Origin: Pyrinomonadaceae bacterium
GTDB taxonomy: Bacteria; Acidobacteriota; Blastocatellia; Pyrinomonadales; Pyrinomonadaceae
Direction of reading: 5' to 3'
Assembly (NCBI GenBank): GCA_028284415.1
Contig: JANQRU010000004.1
Coordinates: 310,001-374,000 of the forward strand
DNA: 64,000 nt
Of the stretch, positions 53,758 to 62,290 are shown piece after piece. Under the pieces are notes generated by a model that saw only the letters and a list, made by a program, of their open reading frames with translations, was not told the origin of the DNA and did not search any database. The position numbers and the translations under genes are program-made. The stretch's first letter is position 1. Each line of letters begins with the position of its first letter.

Positions 53758-55386
53758 TTACATTCCGCCCATCTTGAATTTAGCGAGTTCGCGTCCGGTT
53801 TTGCCGTCATAAGCGTGAACCGTGCAAACTAAGCAAGAATCGAAACTGCGTGCAACGTGTCCGAGTTCGACCGGGTCTTCCGCATCAACGATCGGCGAAC
53901 CAATGAGAGCTTTTTCAATCGGACCATGTTGCGATTGATCATCACGAGGTCCAACATTCCAGGCAGTCGGTGTAACGACCTGATAATTTTCAATCTTGCC
54001 GTCTTCGATGACAATCCAATCAGACAAAGAACCACGTATGGCTTCGGTTGAGCCGAATCCTTTGCCGCTTTCATGTTCGACAGGTTTCGTGTAAAAACTG
54101 CCGTGCAGATCAATATCGGAAAGCCATTTCATCGTGTTTTTGTAAAGCTTCGCTGATTCGTGCATACGTGCCATTTGGCGAACGAATATGCTCGGTCCGA
54201 GTTTGTCCATCATATCCATAATCAACGGATCATAATCGGCGTGGTCGGGAGCACCTTCCCTTCCGGCAATAACTTGACGTGCTAGTGGTCCAGCTTCAAG
54301 CGGAATGTAGCCGTGCCCTTCAACTTCATAACGCGGTGATTTTGCCCATGAATACTTATCTTTTTTCTTACCTTCTTCCGGTGTGATTGGTTCGGTGCGA
54401 CCTTCCCACGGATGAAGCAGACCGTAATCCTTGAAGAATGAATGCGAAGTGTCTTCCTTCACACGCATGTGATCAAAATCATGATATTCTCCGCCTGCGT
54501 AAACTCCTGCACGGCTTATCAAAGCATCGTTTCTGCCTTCAACCGTCGGATTTTCATAAAGCGAAGGTTCAAAAAATGTTCCCGTCGCCAGATAATTCCC
54601 AACGCCACCACCATATTTGTGCAAGCCGATTTCCTGTGCGTAACGAACAAAAAATGCACAATCGGAATTATGTTGGCTTTCATTTTCATCGCACCAAGCT
54701 TGAACATCATCCCAAGTTTTATTTTCGAGCCATCGATCAACCGAACTGCCGAGCCATATTTTCTCAAGCCATTCATCTCGCCAAAATTCGAGAATTGCAA
54801 TCGAACGAGTTATATCCGAAAGTGTCGGACCACACATAACTCCGCCCGGCACCATAAAGCTTGAATGTGGCCACTGTCCGCCGAAGATCGCGTAAACTTC
54901 AACTGGTTTGTTGGAAAGCGTTACGCCAGGCTCATAACTTTCGCCTACAAATGGTGCAAAACGGCGAACTGCCTCGTCATAGCCTTCTGCTTTTGCGTAA
55001 TTTTTGTTAACTAAATCAATTGCAAAAATCGCGTAGAAATAACGCGGATTTGATTGCATTGATTCACACGCTTGAGCGATATTACGAACTAAAGTCGCAT
55101 TTTGTGGAACGTGTGTTGCCCAGGCGGTATCGAGTGCATAAGCCGATTTATATAAATGACTTCCACCACAGATTCCACAGATTCTCGGCGTAACAATCAA
55201 GCCAGCTTGCGGATCTTTGCCTTTCAAGATCATTTCAAAGCCGCGAAACATCGCCGCTTCCGTCCAAGCTTCGGTTACTACGCCGTCCGTAATCTTGACA
55301 CGCACATCCAAATCGCCCTCAACTCTTCCCAGAGGCGAGACATGCATATCAAGCGTATTTCCTTCTTGTGTTGCTGTAACTGCCAT
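53758..55386 (-). CDS. hucL: Group 2a [NiFe]-hydrogenase large subunit
   Basis: This 542-residue large subunit begins with HVSPLGRVEGDLDV and has the L1 motif PRICGICGGSH (C70, C73). The C-terminal L2 motif is SFDSCLVCTVH (C518, C521, H524), followed by an 18-residue tail that the maturation protease removes after H524. The four cysteines bind the Ni and Fe(CN)2CO atoms. The resemblance is to HucL of mycobacteria and HupL of cyanobacteria (group 2a), enzymes that oxidise H2 under aerobic conditions; no Tat signal is present in either subunit. L2 reads DSC where many families have DPC. Confidence 0.96.
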   Translation of the reverse strand: MAVTATQEGNTLDMHVSPLGRVEGDLDVRVKITDGVVTEAWTEAAMFRGFEMILKGKDPQAGLIVTPRICGICGGSHLYKSAYALDTAWATHVPQNATLVRNIAQACESMQSNPRYFYAIFAIDLVNKNYAKAEGYDEAVRRFAPFVGESYEPGVTLSNKPVEVYAIFGGQWPHSSFMVPGGVMCGPTLSDITRSIAILEFWRDEWLEKIWLGSSVDRWLENKTWDDVQAWCDENESQHNSDCAFFVRYAQEIGLHKYGGGVGNYLATGTFFEPSLYENPTVEGRNDALISRAGVYAGGEYHDFDHMRVKEDTSHSFFKDYGLLHPWEGRTEPITPEEGKKKDKYSWAKSPRYEVEGHGYIPLEAGPLARQVIAGREGAPDHADYDPLIMDMMDKLGPSIFVRQMARMHESAKLYKNTMKWLSDIDLHGSFYTKPVEHESGKGFGSTEAIRGSLSDWIVIEDGKIENYQVVTPTAWNVGPRDDQSQHGPIEKALIGSPIVDAEDPVELGHVARSFDSCLVCTVHAYDGKTGRELAKFKMGGM

Positions 55387-55403
55387 AATTTTATCTCCTC
55401 AAA

Positions 55404-56375
55404 TTAAACAACGAAAATGTCTTCTTTCGACCACTTCGGAGCCGCAATTCGTGCCGCTGCTGCCATCGTCGTATAGGTTAAATGGTCTGTGCCTTCTGGT
55501 AATTCTTTTGGAATCGCACCGCTAACTTTTTGTGTCTTAAAGACTGTTCCAGGTGCTAAGTCAAAGAATGGGAATTCTGGTTCGGTACAACCTGTGCAAG
55601 GCATTCCAGCACGGGTTTTCGAAGATTGACGATTCCACAAGATGCGGTTGCAAGGAGAATGAGTCATTGGTCCACGACACCCGAATTCGAAAAATAGACA
55701 GCCTTGGCGTGTGCCTTCTCCAAAACTCGTCGTTGCTTGCTTGTATTCAAACATTTGGACACGTGTGCAACCGGTCTGTGTAAATGTTTTGAAGAATGTC
55801 TGCGGACGCTGTAAATCATCTAAGGCAATATCACCAGCCCTTCCTGAGGCGACTGCAACTAGAATTTGCGTCACCCAATCAGGGTGTGCAGGACAGCCCG
55901 GGATATTGATAACCGGTAAACCCATTTTTGATTTGAAATCTGTCCCCAAGAATCCACCTTGTTCACGTTTCAGATACTGCATCCCGTTTGAATCTGTAGG
56001 ATTTGGCTTTGTTGCAGGAATTCCACCCCAACAAGCACAATCACCAATTGCCACAACGATTTGTGCGACATCGGACAATTCTCTCACCCAATCTTTCATA
56101 GGGCGATCTGCAAACATATTGTATTCACCTGTTCCGTCAGGACCTTCGATTACCGAACCTTCAAAAACGAATATGTCCAGAGGTTTTTCACCGCTCACAC
56201 AATCGTTAAAAATCTTCTTCGCATTGTCACCCAGTTCCATTCCAAGCGTCGGATGCCACAGAACATCTATGCCGAAATCCGTTACCAAATCAACCGCTGT
56301 GGGCTCTTCGGCATTCAGAAACGACATCGTGTTTCCACTACACGCACCGCCTTGTAACCACAAAAGACTTGCCAT
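55404..56375 (-). CDS. hucS: Group 2a [NiFe]-hydrogenase small subunit
   Basis: This 323-residue protein has no signal peptide. Near the N terminus is WLQGGACSGNT: C12 is present and the second cysteine of the usual CxGC is N15, as in cyanobacterial HupS and Huc. Further cluster motifs are VAIGDCACWGG, INIPGCPAHPD, the medial/distal cluster region TGCTRVQMF and FGCRGPMTHSPCN, and GMPCTGCTEPEFPF near the C terminus. The sequence is strikingly close to cyanobacterial HupS, which supports group 2a. It precedes hucL by 17 bp. The protein passes electrons from the Ni-Fe site to a carrier, possibly the NifU-Rieske protein. Confidence 0.96.
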   Translation of the reverse strand: MASLLWLQGGACSGNTMSFLNAEEPTAVDLVTDFGIDVLWHPTLGMELGDNAKKIFNDCVSGEKPLDIFVFEGSVIEGPDGTGEYNMFADRPMKDWVRELSDVAQIVVAIGDCACWGGIPATKPNPTDSNGMQYLKREQGGFLGTDFKSKMGLPVINIPGCPAHPDWVTQILVAVASGRAGDIALDDLQRPQTFFKTFTQTGCTRVQMFEYKQATTSFGEGTRQGCLFFEFGCRGPMTHSPCNRILWNRQSSKTRAGMPCTGCTEPEFPFFDLAPGTVFKTQKVSGAIPKELPEGTDHLTYTTMAAAARIAAPKWSKEDIFVV

Positions 56376-56399
56376 TTATTTGCCTCCTAAAATTATTTA

Positions 56400-57077
56400 C
56401 TAAACTTCTGCTACTGTCGCTTTTTTGTTCACTTTACTTTCTAAAAACGAAATCCATTCATCCATTCCGATTTCTTTTTTCGCTGAAACTTCTAAAATCG
56501 GAATACCCGGACGGACTGAATGAATACTCTCGACCGCCGTTTGCCTATCAAATTCAACCGCTTCCGCCAAATCAATTTTTGTAATGATGGCGACATCCGA
56601 ACTGTTGTAGATTGTCGGATATTTGAGCGGTTTGTCTTCACCTTCCGTAACTGCCAAAAACACAACCCGAAAATCTTCGCCTAGATCATAACTAGATGGA
56701 CAGACGAGATTTCCGACATTCTCAATAAATAAAAAATCTAATTTTGATAAATCCCAATCTCTTAAATGATTATCAACCATCTCAGCTTCGAGATGACAGA
56801 TTCCGTGAGTTTCGATCTGCCGAACGGGAACGCCGCTTCTCGCAAGGCGATTTGCATCATTTTCCGTTTCTAAATCACCGACAAGAGCCGCTACTTCATA
56901 GCCCTTGTCGGATAATTTTTCCAAAGTTTTCTCAAGTAATTCGGTCTTTCCCGCCCCCGGACTCGATACCAGATCAACGACGCAAACACCTGCTGACTGA
57001 AATTTGTCTCGCAGATCGCCTGCGAGCATGTCATTCTTCTTCAGAATGTTTTTTCTGACTTCAAGTATTCGTGTCAT
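56400..57077 (-). CDS. hypB: Hydrogenase nickel incorporation GTPase HypB
   Basis: This 225-residue SIMIBI GTPase has the P-loop SSPGAGKTELLEK near residue 40. The metal-site segment HGICHLEAEMV is near 92, and FIENVGNLVCPSSYDLGE is near 120. It loads Ni on the large subunit with HypA. The N terminus lacks the histidine-rich nickel-storage stretch found in many HypB proteins. It begins 103 bp after the hypA stop and ends 24 bp before hucS. Confidence 0.96.
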   Translation of the reverse strand: MTRILEVRKNILKKNDMLAGDLRDKFQSAGVCVVDLVSSPGAGKTELLEKTLEKLSDKGYEVAALVGDLETENDANRLARSGVPVRQIETHGICHLEAEMVDNHLRDWDLSKLDFLFIENVGNLVCPSSYDLGEDFRVVFLAVTEGEDKPLKYPTIYNSSDVAIITKIDLAEAVEFDRQTAVESIHSVRPGIPILEVSAKKEIGMDEWISFLESKVNKKATVAEV

Positions 57078-57180
57078 TTCTTAAGTAAAAAGCCCGCTTA
57101 AAATTGAGGGCGTGATTATTGATCCGAGCTAAAAGGACTTCCCTGATTCGTCAATTTATTCATCCTTCCTGCTGGTTAGA

Positions 57181-57531
57181 CTACTTTTTATTTTTTAGCT
57201 CAACTGAAACAATTTCCAGTTCCTTCCCCTGCTCGATCTTAGGAGTCGCTTCACCGCAATTTTCACAACGGAAAATCGGCGGATCACCGAGTTCCAAACT
57301 CATTTCGCAACTATCACAAAAAACGATGACAGGTAATTCTTCGATTTCTACAACAGCGTTTTCCATTTGCGAATCTTTCGCGGCGATTTCAAAGCTAAAT
57401 AGCAATGCATCCTTAACAACGCCCGAAAGTTTGCCTATTTTCAAAAAAACTTTTTCAACCTTTTCCTCTTTTGAAGGAAGATTCTCTTCAACCGTTTCGA
57501 CGATAATGACGGCAATTGATAATTCGTGCAT
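57181..57531 (-). CDS. hypA: Hydrogenase nickel chaperone HypA
   Basis: This 116-residue protein begins MHELSIA (H2 binds nickel) and has the zinc site C72, C75, C89 and C92 (CDSC and CENC). It passes nickel to HypB and the large subunit. Its start abuts the stop of the DUF1641-like gene with no gap. Confidence 0.96.
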   Translation of the reverse strand: MHELSIAVIIVETVEENLPSKEEKVEKVFLKIGKLSGVVKDALLFSFEIAAKDSQMENAVVEIEELPVIVFCDSCEMSLELGDPPIFRCENCGEATPKIEQGKELEIVSVELKNKK

Positions 57532-58530
57532 TTATTCGTTCAAAGCCTTTTTATCATCCATTCCCGAGAGTTTGGGTGATGAATCTTTTTCGTTAAGCAT
57601 CTGCCCAAAATTCTTCGCCAATGCCATCAAAAATCCTAAACCTCTCTGCACATCATCATCACCAGATTTCTTTATCAACCCCCACATTCCAACCTTTTCG
57701 GGATTTCTCTGAAACTCTTCTTTCGTATTAACAGCAAGTTTTCCCGTATCGCCCAAGAATGTAACGAGTTCAGGCGTCAACATATCTGAATGCAAAAACA
57801 CCTGAACACCCTCGGATTCAGCAATCTCCCCGAGCTTTGCCCCTGTTTTAATCAAAGACGGTGACTGCTCAATCAGAGGCGGTAAGTTTTTAGCAACTTC
57901 AGGCAAACTTTTCATCAACGACGGAAGTACTTGCGACATCTGCCCAAGTGCTTCGCCAACTTCCCCCGAACCGCTTTCGCTAACCTGCGAAGTAACCTCG
58001 CGGAGACTTTCGCCAATGTTGTCGGTGATTTCCTCACCGCGTCGCAAAAAGCCATCGAGTGCCTCCATCAAAAATATAAGCATCGGCGTGTATTCAATAA
58101 CTTTTGCGAGAGAATTAAGTGTTTCTGGATTGGCTAGGTGGTCGGTCAAAGTTTTAAGAACTTTTATCGTTTCCGGTTTAAGAAGTTCATTAAATTCATC
58201 AGTTTCTGCAACTGCTGAAAGTTTATTTCCTGTTTTCGCAAGTGTTGGAAGGTTGTTCAATAATTCTGGAACTTCTTCCATCAATTCAGGTTTATGTCCA
58301 TTTCCGTTTCCGTTTGAAGATGGTGCAAATTCACGTATGCTCTCGCCAATGTTGTCGCTGATTTCTTCACCTCTTCGCAAGAAACCATCGAGACTTTCAA
58401 CAAGCAAATCCAAAACCTGTGCATTCTTCGCAAGGTTCTTCAAAGCGGAAGCCGTCTGTGGGTCATTCAGTTGATGAATCACATCTTTTAAGGAATCAGA
58501 AATTTCGATTGTGCCGTTTGTCTCTTGCAT
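57532..58530 (-). CDS. Duplicated DUF1641-like protein of the hydrogenase locus
   Basis: A 332-residue soluble, helical protein built from two repeats, each with LDGFLRRGEEI(S/T)DNIGES near residues 52 and 160. A third helical part at about 230-310 resembles a shorter repeat. DUF1641 proteins occur with formate dehydrogenases and sulfide or hydrogen oxidation genes, role unknown. By position it could be compared with HucM, the scaffold that holds mycobacterial Huc in a membrane-associated oligomer, but I see no sequence evidence for equivalence. Translation is probably from the ATG at 58530, one codon after a GTG, with GAGG upstream. Confidence 0.75.
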   Translation of the reverse strand: MQETNGTIEISDSLKDVIHQLNDPQTASALKNLAKNAQVLDLLVESLDGFLRRGEEISDNIGESIREFAPSSNGNGNGHKPELMEEVPELLNNLPTLAKTGNKLSAVAETDEFNELLKPETIKVLKTLTDHLANPETLNSLAKVIEYTPMLIFLMEALDGFLRRGEEITDNIGESLREVTSQVSESGSGEVGEALGQMSQVLPSLMKSLPEVAKNLPPLIEQSPSLIKTGAKLGEIAESEGVQVFLHSDMLTPELVTFLGDTGKLAVNTKEEFQRNPEKVGMWGLIKKSGDDDVQRGLGFLMALAKNFGQMLNEKDSSPKLSGMDDKKALNE

Positions 58531-58713
58531 CACACGCCTCTTTTAATCTGCTTGGAAATGAACTTGAATCTCTGTCTTTAGGTTTAAAGACGCGAAAGCC
58601 TCTGAAATAAAAACTTATCTCAGTTTTCGTTAGTTACTTGTAATTGGGAATAATTCTTTTTCAATAATGCCTGTAATTATTTACGAAAAGAGTTTTTTTG
58701 TATATTCGCATAC

Positions 58714-58766
58714 CTACGCAAGCCTTTACGGACTTCTACGTAATTTCAGAAAAAAATCTACGTAGA
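58714..58766 (-). promoter_or_regulatory. Cluster of TACG motifs and a TCTACGTAGA palindrome
   Basis: TACG occurs at 58715, 58727, 58737 and 58759 (also at 58682), with spacings of 12, 10 and 22 bp, close to helical phasing. The last lies inside the perfect 10-bp palindrome TCTACGTAGA (58757-58766). TACGGAC occurs again at 59806-59812, upstream of the membrane-protein gene. NarL-type regulators, including the one encoded here, bind TAC-like heptamers. The sites sit 180-230 bp upstream of the DUF1641-hypAB-hucSL genes. Confidence 0.4.
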
Positions 58767-58770
58767 AAAA

Positions 58771-59679
58771 TTATTCAGTTTCAAGTGATTTCGTTTCTTT
58801 AGATTTCATATATGTAACTTCAGAATGTTGTGGAAATAATGAGAAATTATTGTAAACGTATGTTAAACCGATGCTTAAAATGAGTGCAGAAACTCCCAAA
58901 CCAACGTTAAAGAATGGCGGTGCGGTCAGTGCAAGGCGAATAATTACAGTTGCCACAGCAAAGCCGGAATTACGGAAAACAATACTGTAAGTTGAGTTAT
59001 AACGCAGAGAAATTAGGACGATCAGAATATCACTAAAAATCAGAACAGTATAAAAAACTTCAAAGAATTTAAATGTTTTCTGCTCAGTTGCCCACAACCA
59101 AACATCGAAAAAACCAATCGTAATAAATGCTAAAAGCAAAAAGAGTGCGAGAACCTTTTTGGCTGCAACAAAACTTGCCAATTCTTTTGCGTCTTCGGTA
59201 ATTTTTCTGTGCCTTTGCATTGCATAATAGACACTTACAAGACCAAAGATCAGCAATGCTCCGAGCGAATCGGAAAGTATGTATAAAACCGAATCTTGAA
59301 TTTGCTCCCAAGCAATCGGTTCTTCAAAATTAACAAACTCTTTGAAGGATTGACGCAATAAGATTAATGAAAGAATCTCAAATTGCTTTCCCATCGAGTT
59401 TGCGACTGAATCCGCCAAATTAAAAATTAATCCCAAAACCTCAAGCATCAAAAGCAGATCGAACGCCAGTTTTACTGCATAAAAATGATTTTTCGGAATT
59501 CCAACCCAATCTGGAAAGACATTCCAACGAGCAAGTTCAATCACAAAAAGTGCCAGCACAAAAACAGACACAAGCAAATTTGCCTGCAAACGCTGGGAAA
59601 CTGAACCTTCCCAATGATTAAAAAGAAAATCGTAGAATTCCCCGATCTTTAACAAAGTTTTATGAATAACTTTTCGCAT
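58771..59679 (-). CDS. Polytopic membrane protein of unknown function
   Basis: This protein has 302 residues from the ATG at 59679, with about seven hydrophobic helices and an aromatic loop region. I do not recognise a family. The ATG at 59679 is preferred over an in-frame TTG at 59715 because the TTG lies inside a perfect hairpin (59686-59730) and has no ribosome-binding site of its own, while GAGG lies in the hairpin loop. It stands alone between the two-component genes and the huc operon. A cytochrome or quinone-linked function has no sequence support: there is no CxxCH and no obvious haem-ligand histidine pair. Confidence 0.6.
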   Translation of the reverse strand: MRKVIHKTLLKIGEFYDFLFNHWEGSVSQRLQANLLVSVFVLALFVIELARWNVFPDWVGIPKNHFYAVKLAFDLLLMLEVLGLIFNLADSVANSMGKQFEILSLILLRQSFKEFVNFEEPIAWEQIQDSVLYILSDSLGALLIFGLVSVYYAMQRHRKITEDAKELASFVAAKKVLALFLLLAFITIGFFDVWLWATEQKTFKFFEVFYTVLIFSDILIVLISLRYNSTYSIVFRNSGFAVATVIIRLALTAPPFFNVGLGVSALILSIGLTYVYNNFSLFPQHSEVTYMKSKETKSLETE

Positions 59680-59685
59680 CTTTGA

Positions 59686-59730
59686 AAATGGAAAAGACGT
59701 TTGTTTTACCTCCAAACGTCTTTTCCATTT
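59686..59730 (-). promoter_or_regulatory. Perfect 18-bp hairpin enclosing a ribosome-binding site
   Basis: Arms 59686-59703 and 59713-59730 are perfectly complementary. The 9-base loop reads GAGGTAAAA in the mRNA, and the hairpin ends 6 bp before the ATG of the membrane protein. The GAGG is thus exposed in the loop while the flanking sequence is paired. No T tract follows, so a plain terminator is unlikely. Confidence 0.6.
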
Positions 59731-59874
59731 GAAGAAATTTTATCTTTCAAGAAGACTTCTCCTAGCAATTATCAATAGATCGAAAAATAAATCTATTCGT
59801 AACTCTACGGACGTTTGTGAAAATTTTCACGTAATATAATAAAAATTTTTACTTAAATGGATATTTAGAGAGTT

Positions 59875-60537
59875 TTAGCCATCCATCGGGATGATTTTGC
59901 GTTTGATAGCGTAACGTATGAGGTCAGCCTGCGAATGAATTTTGAGTTTTTTCATTAAATTTGCACGGTGGGTTTCGGCAGTGCGGACACTGATTCCGAG
60001 AGTCTGTGCAATCTCGCCGTGTGTGTGTCCTTCGACAGTCAATTGCAAAACTTCGCGTTCACGTGTAGTAAGAGTGTCGTATTTATCAAACGTTCCCGAT
60101 TTTGCAAACTGTTGATAAGCATCTATCGCCCGGTCAGAAAGCGGCGGACTTAAATAACGTCTTCCGGCAATAACTTCATTGATTGCCAAAACTAAATCTT
60201 TCGAGGTCGAATCTTTCAAAACATAACCTGAAGCTCCGTTTCCAAGTGCTTCTAAAACAAATCCTTCTTCGTCATACATTGAAAGAATTATGATTTTCGT
60301 TCGCGGATATTGTTTTGTGAGTTGGCGTGCAGTTTCCAAACCATTCAAGTTCGGCATCATAACATCTAAAACAACAACATCGGGTTTCAGCTTTTTCACT
60401 AAATCCAAAGCCTCTAAACCGTCACCCGCTTCGGCAACAACTTTGAATTTCTCTTCCGACTCAAGCAAAGCCCGCAACCCATGTCTAACTAGGGCGTGGT
60501 CATCAGCTAATAAAATTTGTATCTCTCTCGGTATCAT
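59875..60537 (-). CDS. NarL/LuxR-family response regulator
   Basis: This 220-residue protein has a receiver domain (about 5-125) with the acidic pair D12/D13 and phosphoacceptor D58 (VVLDVMMP). A LuxR-type helix-turn-helix lies at about 155-215 (LTTREREVLQLTVEG, GISVRTAETHRANLMKKL). Its start abuts the stop of the sensor kinase, so they are a coupled pair. Such regulators (for example DosR) control uptake hydrogenases in mycobacteria. Here it is encoded within the hydrogenase cluster, between hhyS/kinase and the huc genes. Confidence 0.93.
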   Translation of the reverse strand: MIPREIQILLADDHALVRHGLRALLESEEKFKVVAEAGDGLEALDLVKKLKPDVVVLDVMMPNLNGLETARQLTKQYPRTKIIILSMYDEEGFVLEALGNGASGYVLKDSTSKDLVLAINEVIAGRRYLSPPLSDRAIDAYQQFAKSGTFDKYDTLTTREREVLQLTVEGHTHGEIAQTLGISVRTAETHRANLMKKLKIHSQADLIRYAIKRKIIPMDG

Positions 60538-62211
60538 TCAAATGCTTTTTTTATTGCTAACAGAATTTTGCTCAAAATGCCAACTCGCCGAAATTTTTGT
60601 GCCTTTTTCAGAAGAACTCTCTATTTCAAAATCACCGTCCAAAAACAAAACTCTTTCCCGCATTCCGGCAACTCCTGTCGAATCTCCTTTGGCTAAAACT
60701 TGTTCTAAATCAAAGCCTTTTCCTTCATCTTCAATCGTCAAATTTAAAGTTTTTTCATCAACCCAAACACGAATTTTTGCAGCTTTTACTTTTGCGTGAC
60801 GTGCGATGTTTGTCAGAGCTTCTTGTACGACTCGATAAGCAGAGGTTTCAATTTCGGTAGGAAAACGTTTACTTTCTAACCCTTCATGATTAAAATCAAC
60901 CTCAATATTGGTTTGGTTTGTATAATTTCTGATGAGCCACAAAATCGCTGAAAGTAAGCCAAGATGATCAAGCGTTGGCGGACGCAAATCAAGCGAGAGT
61001 TTCCGCACTTTTGCCATAACTTCATTAACAAGATTCTGTGCTTCGGTTATCGAATCATTCTCAACGCTTTTTTGAGCCGCAACTTCTAATTGTAATTTCA
61101 ACCCCGTTAAAATCTGACCAATTTCATCATGCAATTCAAGAGCGATTTGACGTCGCTCTGCTTCCTGAACCTCCAAAAGCCGACGAGAAATAATCTTTTG
61201 TTGTTCAGCATATCCGCGAAGTGCTTCTTCGTCATTTTTGCGGCGTGTAATATCTCTGATTACAGCAATTACAAGTGTTTCGCCCTCCATTCGGACAGGG
61301 CTTAAAATTATGTCAACGGGAAGTTCCGTTCCGTCTTTTCTTTGAGCAAAAAGTTCTACACCTCGTCCCATTTCTCGAAGACGCGGCTCTTTCATAAAAT
61401 CTTGCTGATGAATTGCGTGAATTTCGCGAAAGCGTTTGGGCATCAGTTCTAAAATTGGTTTTCCGACGAGTTCTTCGGGTGTATAACCGAACATCTTTTC
61501 GACCTGTGAATTAACGCGATGAATTTCACCTCTACGATTGACGATAATCATCGAATCGGGAGCAAATTCGAAAACGCTCCTCTGCATTTTTTCGCTATGA
61601 CTCAAAGCGTTCAGAGCATCTTGTCGTTCGTTTTCTTTTTGCTTTAACTCTGTAACATCAAACGCAACACCGTGTATAAACCAGGGTCTGCCATCTTTCC
61701 GACGCACCATTTTCGCTTCACAATGAAACCAGATGACACGCCCGTCTTTCGCACGTACTCGATACGTCGAACGAAGCGGATTACCAGTCATAAACATCTG
61801 TGCCGCCTCGACACTCCAACGAGTTTTGTCCTCCTCGTGAAGTTGCTCAAACCAACGCACCGGATCATTGAGCCATTCCGCTTGCGTAAATCCAAGCATT
61901 GTTTCGATCTGCGGCGAAATATATGCTTCGGAAATGCCTTTATCCAAAAAAGACATAAAAACAATCGCCGGAATCTGTTCGACCAAAATACGATAACGCG
62001 AACTCAAATCGGGCAATTCCTCTTCGCGTATCTCCAGCGGTTCGTCATCCCAAACCTTCGATTCATTCCGCAAAGCCTGCAAAGGCAAAAAGATATTCGC
62101 TAAACTTCCCAAAGTATCTTCCGCCTGAAACAAATCTTTCAACACACCTTCATCATTGACGAATCCGATTAATTCATCATTTAAGAATGTGTTTTGCGTT
62201 CTTTCAGACAT
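60538..62211 (-). CDS. PAS-containing sensor histidine kinase (NarX/DesK type)
   Basis: This protein has 557 residues from the ATG at 62211; an in-frame TTG 15 bp upstream is rejected. After a polar N-terminal region it has a PAS domain (about 65-190, IPAIVFMSFLDKG), a second PAS (about 210-325, FAPDSMIIVNRRGEIHRVN, with a PAC-like LVIAVIRDITRRK), then HisKA_3 with the phosphoacceptor in ELHDEIGQ near 360, and a HATPase_c domain (EALTNIARHA, TIEDEGKGFDL, GVAGMRERV). There is no membrane segment, so it senses an internal signal such as redox state, oxygen or a partner protein. The gene begins 26 bp after the hhyS stop. Confidence 0.92.
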   Translation of the reverse strand: MSERTQNTFLNDELIGFVNDEGVLKDLFQAEDTLGSLANIFLPLQALRNESKVWDDEPLEIREEELPDLSSRYRILVEQIPAIVFMSFLDKGISEAYISPQIETMLGFTQAEWLNDPVRWFEQLHEEDKTRWSVEAAQMFMTGNPLRSTYRVRAKDGRVIWFHCEAKMVRRKDGRPWFIHGVAFDVTELKQKENERQDALNALSHSEKMQRSVFEFAPDSMIIVNRRGEIHRVNSQVEKMFGYTPEELVGKPILELMPKRFREIHAIHQQDFMKEPRLREMGRGVELFAQRKDGTELPVDIILSPVRMEGETLVIAVIRDITRRKNDEEALRGYAEQQKIISRRLLEVQEAERRQIALELHDEIGQILTGLKLQLEVAAQKSVENDSITEAQNLVNEVMAKVRKLSLDLRPPTLDHLGLLSAILWLIRNYTNQTNIEVDFNHEGLESKRFPTEIETSAYRVVQEALTNIARHAKVKAAKIRVWVDEKTLNLTIEDEGKGFDLEQVLAKGDSTGVAGMRERVLFLDGDFEIESSSEKGTKISASWHFEQNSVSNKKSI

Positions 62212-62290
62212 CTTTTCAGTTATCAATTCTCAGTTTTTAGTCATCAGTTTTTACGTCATCTGATGATTGATGACTTTTGACAGTTGACTG
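62212..62290. repeat. Low-complexity ATCA/GACAGT segment at the end of hhyS
   Basis: The segment contains several TCATCA-like units and a GACAGTTGACTGTC palindrome. It encodes the last 15 or so residues of HhyS (a TVKSHQSSDDVKT tail) and the gap before the kinase gene. It appears to be another small repeat that has extended the reading frame. Confidence 0.45.

Noticed and set aside
55404..56375. HucS as a defective subunit because a cluster cysteine is replaced by Asn
   Set aside because: The same Asn occurs in cyanobacterial HupS and related enzymes, so it belongs to the family.
55711..56403. 230-codon open frame antisense to hucS
   Set aside because: The minus-strand frame encodes a clear hydrogenase small subunit; the antisense frame has no recognisable features.
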